Source of the DNA: Lucifuga dentata
Taxonomy: Eukaryota > Chordata > Actinopteri > Ophidiiformes > Bythitidae
Direction of reading: 5' to 3'
Assembly (NCBI GenBank): GCA_014773175.1
Contig: VXCM01001325.1
Span: forward strand, 36,683-100,682
Length of the DNA stretch: 64,000 nt
Position 1 is the first letter of the stretch. Each line of letters starts with the position of its first letter. The position numbers and the translations under genes were made by a program. The notes under the pieces are model-generated. The model was not told where the DNA came from. It ran no database searches and was given only the letters and a program-made list of their open reading frames with translations. Below, piece by piece: positions 60,151 through 64,000 of the stretch.

Positions 60151-60854
60151 GGGGAGCATGCCGCGCTTCTCTCTGGCTTGTTGCCCTATAGGCAAATTCC
60201 TAAGTTACTGAGTTATCTAGTGGCCAATGAGGCTCTGATCCTGAGGCCAGCTGGTCCAGAACCGTGTCGCAGGACCGGGTCTAGAACTGTGGATTGAGGC
60301 TGTTTGCAGGTTAAACATTTTCTGTTATTAACATAAACATTTCAGACGATTGTTGAGTTCTGGTGGGTGTTTCAGGTTTCATTGTTGGGAAATGATCTCC
60401 GTGGCCTCTCCGCTCTCGTCTGGCTTTTCTTCTTCACAGCAAAAAATCAGTAAAACCAACAGTTCACTTCCAGCCGTNCTCTCGTCTGGCTTTTCTTCTT
60501 CACAGCAAAAAATCAGTAAAACCAACAGTTCACTTCCAGCCGTATTTACTCTCACACCTTCACAAAGACACAAAACACAAAGACACAAAACACGTTTCAA
60601 TCAATTTCTCCACGAGCCGCTCTGACGTTTTGTTTCCACTAAATAAACTACCGGAGCTTCTTTTCGCTCATTCAGTTGCCTCGCAGCTTTTATTTCACGG
60701 CTGCCCCGACTCTCAATGAGAGTGTCAGAGCTGAATAATACTTCACCTCCTCCTCCTCCTCACATCCTCCTCTCCCCCTCCTCCCCTCACCGGCTTTCAG
60801 CCACCATCCAGCCGGCTGACAGCTTCCCCACCACATCGCCTGGCGACTGAACAG

Positions 60855-60870
60855 ACCACACACACACACG

Positions 60871-60908
<38 letters not shown>

Positions 60909-60936
60909 GGGCTGTTTAAGCGCGGGGTGGNACACG

Positions 60937-60974
<38 letters not shown>

Positions 60975-60995
60975 GGGCTGTTTAAGCGCGGGGTG
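60855..60995. repeat. (CA)n tract duplicated across an N
   Basis: CACGTGCACACACA...CAGGGCTGTTTAAGCGCGGG repeated around the N at 60931. A similar N duplication of unique sequence lies at 60417-60542 (N at 60478). Confidence 0.85.
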
Positions 60996-61488
60996 GAGGG
61001 TCTTTTCAGGCCCCCCTGCATGGATAATTCTTCTGTTTGCAGTCGTGGGTCTTTCTGTCTGTTGAGGACTTCCAAACAGATTTCAGGCCTGGATGGAAAA
61101 GCTGTCGAGTGTTGTTACACAATGAAAATGTCCAGACTTTGTGTGATTCTTTGGCTCCAGAAAGGCAGAAAGGCCAGGGTCAGAGTTCACGTGTAGGCCT
61201 GGATACTGGTCTGCTCCTCAGAGTTTTCCTTTACAGAGGAGAACAAGCAAAGACTGAAAAAATCTTTTTACAAAATCATTAAAAATGCACAAAAAGCTCC
61301 ATTTTAACAAATAGCTTTTTGTTTTACTACTGAGCCCTGAAAGTCTACTTTTCATTGCAGCGAGGCTCTGAGCCACATTCTAACTGGTCCAAACTAGAAC
61401 TTTGCAGCAAGGTTTCTAGCCTGAGTTCACCTCATCCAGAATTCTACATTGAAGTTCATAGTCCAGAACTCTGAAGTGATGGTTTTAA

Positions 61489-62048
61489 TGCTGCTTTCCT
61501 CAGACCTCAGAACTCAGATTTTTCCAACTTCTTACTTGGAAAAATACGTTGGAACGGTATATGAAGTCAGAGCTCTGGCTGGGAAACTCGGACCAAAATT
61601 ATCTACCCCGATTTACCAAGTATGACATCAACATGGCAGCGCCCGTGGAAGCGAGCTTTGTGAATGGAAATGATCAGCTAAAAGGCGAATAAAGTATTTT
61701 TCTTGCGTGAAATTGAAAGAAAAAGGTTAGAATATATATCACCAAGTTTAACTGTCTATTTTGTATAATAACTGTTTGCCATCGATACGTAAGTGTAAAT
61801 AATTTCATAATATTACTTCTCTGCACAAAGTTTAATACCCACTGTGATTAATATCATTGTAAAACAACACAACCAAACAGTCCTGTAGTCTAACTTTACT
61901 TTAGTTAGCATTTATTACCAAGTTTAATTAATTTTACAGGATTTATTGGTGTTCAGCTATGCTTTTTTGATTACATTTGGCTGGATTACATTTGGCTGGA
62001 ACTTCCAACTGGGAAAAATTTGACTTCTGAGGTCTGTCGAATGTAGCA
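61489..62048. mobile_element. TAA-flanked MITE, second copy (PIF/Harbinger-like)
   Basis: Begins TGCTGCTTTCCTCAGACCTC and ends GAGGTCTGTCGAATGTAGCA, with TAA on both sides (61486-61488 and 62049-62051). 560 bp, non-coding, same interior words (CATGGCAGCGCCCGTGGAAG against ACATGGCGGCATCAGTGAAG) as 40591-41156. Confidence 0.75.
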
Positions 62049-62777
62049 TAAGCCCCTTGTGATTTTGGATGATCCCAGACAAAAGATGACAAACATGAAA
62101 GAAACATGGCGATATCTTTGGCCATGACTCTAAAACAGTGGTCATAGGTCAAACTGTGAGACGGGTTCATAGAACGGACAATTTAATGGTCCTGTGACCA
62201 AATTCTGGGAATTCTGGCCTGGGACAAAATTCTGACAATCATAAATTTAGTACGCCAGTCTGACTTTTGCTATGACCTATCTACTAACCAACCAATAGGA
62301 ATGCAGCACGAAATGACACACCTTTCAAAGTGACACCATTAGCACCATTTTGAATAAAGTTTGGGAAAGCAGCAACAACAACAAGCGCCAAAACTGAAGA
62401 GATGGAGACAAAATGGTAATAGAATTTGTGGGACTGTAACAAAGAAGAAAGTCTGGTCTTGGACTTGTGGCAACAAAAGTGTGTTTATACGACGTCTCCT
62501 CCAGCGGTTACCATGACCGCTCAAAGAAAGACGCAGTATGGAGAGAAATACTGGAGGAATTGCAGCTCCGGGAGCAGCAAGCCTAGTCCACACTCTCCTC
62601 CTCCTCCTCTTCCTTGTCTTTGGAGTTTTTTTTTTGTTTTGTTTTGTNCCTAGTCCACACTCTCCTCCTCCTCCTCTTCCTTGTCTTTGGAGTTTTTTTT
62701 TTGTTTTGTTTTGTTTTTTTGACACAGAAACAAGCACAGGTTTGCGTCTTGTTAAGCTTAATTATTTTTCAAGAGTG

Positions 62778-62828
62778 GTACAAATCTACAGAGTCCCTTA
62801 GGGGTCATGTGTGAAAAAAAATAATAAA

Positions 62829-62865
<37 letters not shown>

Positions 62866-62867
62866 NN

Positions 62868-62937
<70 letters not shown>

Positions 62938-63648
62938 CTATTCTTTTTCTCTTCTGAAATGTACTAAAACAACTAACAATGTACTAACAGTGGAGCTGTT
63001 TTGCTACTATTTGAGTTAAGTCAACTCTCTCAAACGAATTAACCATTATAAATGCACAAAAATACACTGTTGGAACTGCCAAACACTAGAACACTGTCAA
63101 AANACCATTATAAATGCACAAAAATACACTGTTGGAACTGCCAAACACTAGAACACTGTCAAAAGTAGTTGTGAGTTAATGACTTTATTCACTGAACTTG
63201 TTTTTTGTAGTGGGTACAGTCACAGACAAGATAGCTGCTTGCTAGCTAGCATTAGCATTTGCTTAATCGGAAATCATTCCTCAAACAGTAGCAAAACAGC
63301 TCCGTTGCATGCTCTGTAGCTTTGACCTGTTTTTAGTCCGTTTCAGAAGTGAAAAAAAACAAACAAACCAGAAAGCGCAAAAAAAAAAAAACCCAAGGGA
63401 AAAAAAAACAAGGAGAAAAAAGGAGGAAAAATAAACAAAGAGAGAGAAAAAAATATATATACGTACATATATATATCTATATATATATATAGATATATAT
63501 ATATCTATATATCTATATATATATATCTTAACCCTCCAACTGATTTTTTTTTCTTCCATGTCCCCTTAGGGGCATCGTTTTTTTTTTTTTTTTTTTTNCA
63601 CTTTATTTTTTTTTTTCACACATGACCCCTAAGGGGCTCCGTACAAAT
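62778..63648. mobile_element. Fold-back element with nested inverted arms
   Basis: The outer arms 62778-62831 and 63599-63648 are inverse (GGAGCCCCTTAGGGGTCATG, then TGTGAAAAAAA...AATAAAGTG). An inner pair, CTTCTGAAATGTACTAAAAC with GGAGCTGTTTTGCTACTATT (62953-63014), is inverse to 63281-63348. A-run, NN and T-run at 62832-62932 mark an assembly joint. About 60 bases are duplicated across the N at 63103. No coding frame. Confidence 0.7.
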
Positions 63649-64000
63649 CAATGACATACAATGATGTTCTATGCTTGTATATGTTCTTTTGACTTACATC
63701 GTAGGATTTAGCAGGAATTATCATAGTATACATCAAACTTGACGTGGTACAGAAGTTTATGAGACTCGTGTCATGAAGTGAACTCAGAAGCTTGCTGTAG
63801 TCTGTCAGTCAGTAGGAGCCTTTAGGATGTGACGTTGGCTTGCAGCCTGAAGGTTCTCTGGGATCTTCAGGACACACCATCTTTTTATTTGTTATGATGA
63901 TGTTTATTTGTTCTGGTAGTCGGAGGCCTGGCTGCTGGCACAGCAGCAGCTTCCTCCCCCGCTTGTATAACAATTAGCCATAGGACGGTGGAGGGGGGGG
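63649..64000. other. Window end, no gene seen
   Basis: Unique-looking DNA ending in a G-run at the window edge, which may be a contig end. Confidence 0.4.

Noticed and set aside
1..64000. CRISPR arrays, bacterial operons or tRNA genes
   Set aside because: The split genes and SINE/LINE content are those of a vertebrate. Tandem repeats lack spacer structure, and the only tRNA-like boxes are in SINEs.

Overview
The window looks like teleost fish nuclear DNA. It is AT-rich, dense in (CA)n/(TG)n microsatellites and carries fish-type short interspersed and inverted-repeat elements. Two protein-coding genes are recognisable. Both are split into short exons that I placed by splice sites, reading phase and family resemblance. 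They lie head to head.

Left part, minus strand, about 0.14-10.7 kb: the N-terminal glutamic-acid/proline-rich (GARP) part of the rod photoreceptor cyclic-nucleotide-gated channel beta subunit, cngb1. Ten coding exons between 6472 and 681 carry four W..(x)n..PQP repeats, as in mammalian CNGB1/GARP. Two things stand out. The fourth repeat has lost a few bases and is frameshifted. After the last proline-rich exon the frame runs straight into a stop, followed about 0.5 kb later by a poly(A) signal, so the locus may make a free, soluble GARP-like protein. A probable non-coding first exon near 10.64-10.73 kb is overlapped by a cluster of CRX/OTX-like TAATCC sites. No membrane or cyclic-nucleotide-binding exon of the channel is visible.

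Middle, plus strand, 14.6-28.5 kb: a complete annexin A2 gene. It has one probable non-coding exon and 12 coding exons with classic annexin exon sizes, encoding 338 residues. Intron 2 contains a minisatellite built on TGACATCACAC. Intron 8 contains a decayed antisense LINE with an RNase H domain.

Right part, 28.5-64 kb: no gene that I can support. It is intergenic or intronic DNA filled with SINEs (one inverted pair), LINE fragments, several families of inverted-repeat elements (TTAA-ended palindromic elements, TAA-flanked elements, hAT-like elements, a fold-back structure at the right end), an 0.8-kb CA-rich tract, and a few non-repetitive stretches that could be conserved regulatory elements.

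Many single N characters are flanked by identical direct copies of the same 40-65 bases. These look like unmerged contig overlaps, not biology, and should be remembered when reading local duplications.
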